Assembly: GCA_937880545.1 (NCBI GenBank)
Contig: CALFKA010000079.1
Coordinates: 1-13,990 of the forward strand
Reading direction: 5' to 3'
Source of the DNA: an uncultured Clostridia bacterium
GTDB lineage: Bacteria > Bacillota > Clostridia > Peptostreptococcales > Acidaminobacteraceae
Length of the DNA: 13,990 nt
The position numbers and the translations under genes were made by a program. Under the pieces are notes generated by a model that was not told the DNA's origin, did no database searches, and was given only the letters and a program-made list of their open reading frames with translations. Shown piece by piece: positions 13,054 to 13,990 of this stretch (its first letter is position 1; each line of letters begins with the position of its first letter).

Positions 13054-13634
13054 TTCGGCTAAAAAATATCTGCAAAAGCTATGATGGCAAGGTCGTCCTT
13101 CGAGATGTGACGATGACCCTTCAAGAAGGGAAGACTCATGTGCTGGTGGCCCCCTCCGGAGCCGGGAAGACCACTCTTCTTCGAATTCTTCTCGGACTGG
13201 TAGAGCCGGACGAGGGAACAATAGAAGGGTTGACGGGAAAGCGCATCGGCGTCGTCTTTCAGGAAGACAGACTGGTGGAAGACTTAAGCGCTCTTAGCAA
13301 TATCCGTTTGGTGAATAGAAACCTGACAAGAGAAAGAGTGACAGAGGAACTCGCGCTGATGGGACTGGAAGGAGTGGAAAATCAGCCGGTGCGTGAGTTC
13401 TCGGGAGGTATGAAAAGACGTGTAGCGCTTCTTCGCGCCCTCCTCAGTGACACAGACATTCTCCTTCTCGATGAGCCCTTTAAGGGTCTGGATGAGAAGA
13501 CAAAAGATGGGGTCATGGAGAGGACAAAAGCTCTCTGTAGAGGAAAAAGCGTCCTTCTGATTACCCATGATCAGCAGGAGACAGCCGCCATGGCAGAGGA
13601 AGTTTTCCTGCATCCTAAAGGCTTTGAAAGTTGA
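13050..13634 (+). CDS. ABC transporter ATP-binding protein (NitT/TauT type, short)
   Basis: A 194-residue ATPase that would power the importer from the cytoplasmic side. Motifs: Walker A APSGAGKTT (34-42; the usual first Gly is Ala), Q-loop VVFQED (Gln71), signature FSGGMKRR (117-124), Walker B ILLLDEP with Glu142, D-loop GLDEKTK, and H-loop ITHD (His173). It lacks the 40-60 residue C-terminal extension of typical 240-260 residue family members, but all catalytic motifs are present, so it should be active. The start overlaps the permease stop by four bases (ATGA). It is the last gene of the operon. No strong terminator follows; the weak CAGAA/TTCTG stem at about 13637-13653 is the only candidate. 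Confidence 0.93.
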   Translation: MIRLKNICKSYDGKVVLRDVTMTLQEGKTHVLVAPSGAGKTTLLRILLGLVEPDEGTIEGLTGKRIGVVFQEDRLVEDLSALSNIRLVNRNLTRERVTEELALMGLEGVENQPVREFSGGMKRRVALLRALLSDTDILLLDEPFKGLDEKTKDGVMERTKALCRGKSVLLITHDQQETAAMAEEVFLHPKGFES

Positions 13635-13705
13635 TCAGAACGACTTTTCTGTTGGAGCGTACCTGTTGAGTTGCCCCTTTCATTTAGTTTTCTACTGTGG
13701 TGGGG

Positions 13706-13711
13706 TATACT
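13706..13711 (+). promoter_or_regulatory. -10 box of murB
   Basis: TGGGGTATACTAATC contains TATACT at 13706-13711, 20 bases before the murB ATG. The hexamer TTTAGT at 17 bases upstream is a weak -35. The leader would be very short, with GGAGG close to the 5' end. Confidence 0.4.
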
Positions 13712-13731
13712 AATCCCATGGAGGACGATAC

Positions 13732-13990
13732 ATGGAAGACATACTGAGCTTTTTCAGGGAGCAAGGCATCCCTGTGCTCGAGAATATAGCCCTGAAAGAT
13801 CACTGTACGTTTGGCATTGGAGGCACGGCACGCGCCATGCTCAAGCCCACCACCGAAGAAGAGATCGCGCTGATCCTTCAGACTTCAAAGAAGAGAGATA
13901 TTCCTCTCTATATCCTCGGCAATGGCAGCAATGTGCTCTTTAGCGATCTGGGCTTTGAGGGCATCATCTTAAAACTGACAGACAACTGGA
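13732..13990 (+). CDS. murB: UDP-N-acetylenolpyruvoylglucosamine reductase, N-terminal part (runs off window)
   Basis: Eighty-six codons are visible with no stop before the window ends. MurB is the FAD-dependent enzyme that reduces UDP-GlcNAc-enolpyruvate to UDP-MurNAc with NADPH, the second committed step of peptidoglycan synthesis in the cytoplasm. The N-terminal FAD-binding signature is clear: LKDHCTFGIGGTARAML, then TTEEEIALIL, and the flavin-contacting YILGNGSNVLFSD followed by GFEGIILKL. GGAGG seven bases before the ATG supports the start, and a TATACT box lies 20 bases upstream. The catalytic Ser and Glu of the C-terminal half lie beyond the edge, so type I or II cannot be decided. Confidence 0.93.
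   Translation, partial: MEDILSFFREQGIPVLENIALKDHCTFGIGGTARAMLKPTTEEEIALILQTSKKRDIPLYILGNGSNVLFSDLGFEGIILKLTDNW

Noticed and set aside
13637..13653. CAGAA/TTCTG stem as terminator of the importer operon
   Set aside because: It has five A/T-rich pairs and no adequate T-run, too weak to list as a feature.
1..13990. tRNA, rRNA, CRISPR array, complete insertion sequence or prophage genes
   Set aside because: I looked on both strands for conserved tRNA arms, regularly spaced repeats, transposase motifs and phage structural genes, and saw none beyond the IS-like scar and the group II intron.

Overview
The window looks like the chromosome of an anaerobic Gram-positive bacterium of the Clostridia type. 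The evidence is a double-cubane-cluster reductase with its ATP-driven activator, a monomeric group-B-like [FeFe] hydrogenase, strong GGAGG-type ribosome binding sites, a group IIC intron sitting behind a terminator, and a lipoprotein-dependent ABC importer. The species cannot be named from this sequence. The first 47 bases are not biological: they match an Illumina indexed library adapter, so the contig starts in untrimmed read sequence.

Left part (48-2709). A partial gene, probably the C-terminus of a flavodoxin-fold oxidoreductase, is followed by a CPBP-type membrane protease. The tail of the protease gene runs into what looks like the right end of an IS200/IS605-type element. Directly after that lies a 3' fragment of a RhuM-family gene, then a decayed membrane-protein reading frame, so 1100-1530 is a small graveyard of mobile and accessory DNA. 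A membrane-anchored alpha/beta hydrolase with an extended -10 promoter and its own terminator follows.

Central part (2800-6588). A promoter drives a two-gene operon: the double-cubane-cluster reductase and its ATPase activator, overlapping by one base. The reductase has a strong Shine-Dalgarno sequence 35 bases from its ATG, with a 10-bp hairpin filling the gap. The operon ends in a strong terminator. An ORF-less group IIC self-splicing intron of about 640 bases starts at the base after the terminator T-run. A GH29 alpha-L-fucosidase lacking the usual C-terminal domain follows.

Right part (6568-13990). There is an O6-alkylguanine-DNA alkyltransferase (minus strand), a two-gene TadE/pseudopilin-like unit (plus) and a YegS/DagK-type lipid kinase (minus). 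Next comes a four-gene operon: [FeFe] hydrogenase, lipoprotein substrate-binding protein, ABC permease and ABC ATPase. Its mRNA would start with a stable hairpin. The window ends inside murB.

The most distinctive points are the ORF-less group IIC intron behind the terminator, the hairpin-bridged ribosome binding site of the reductase, and the hydrogenase co-transcribed with a complete NitT/TauT-like importer. I saw no tRNA, rRNA, CRISPR array or phage module.
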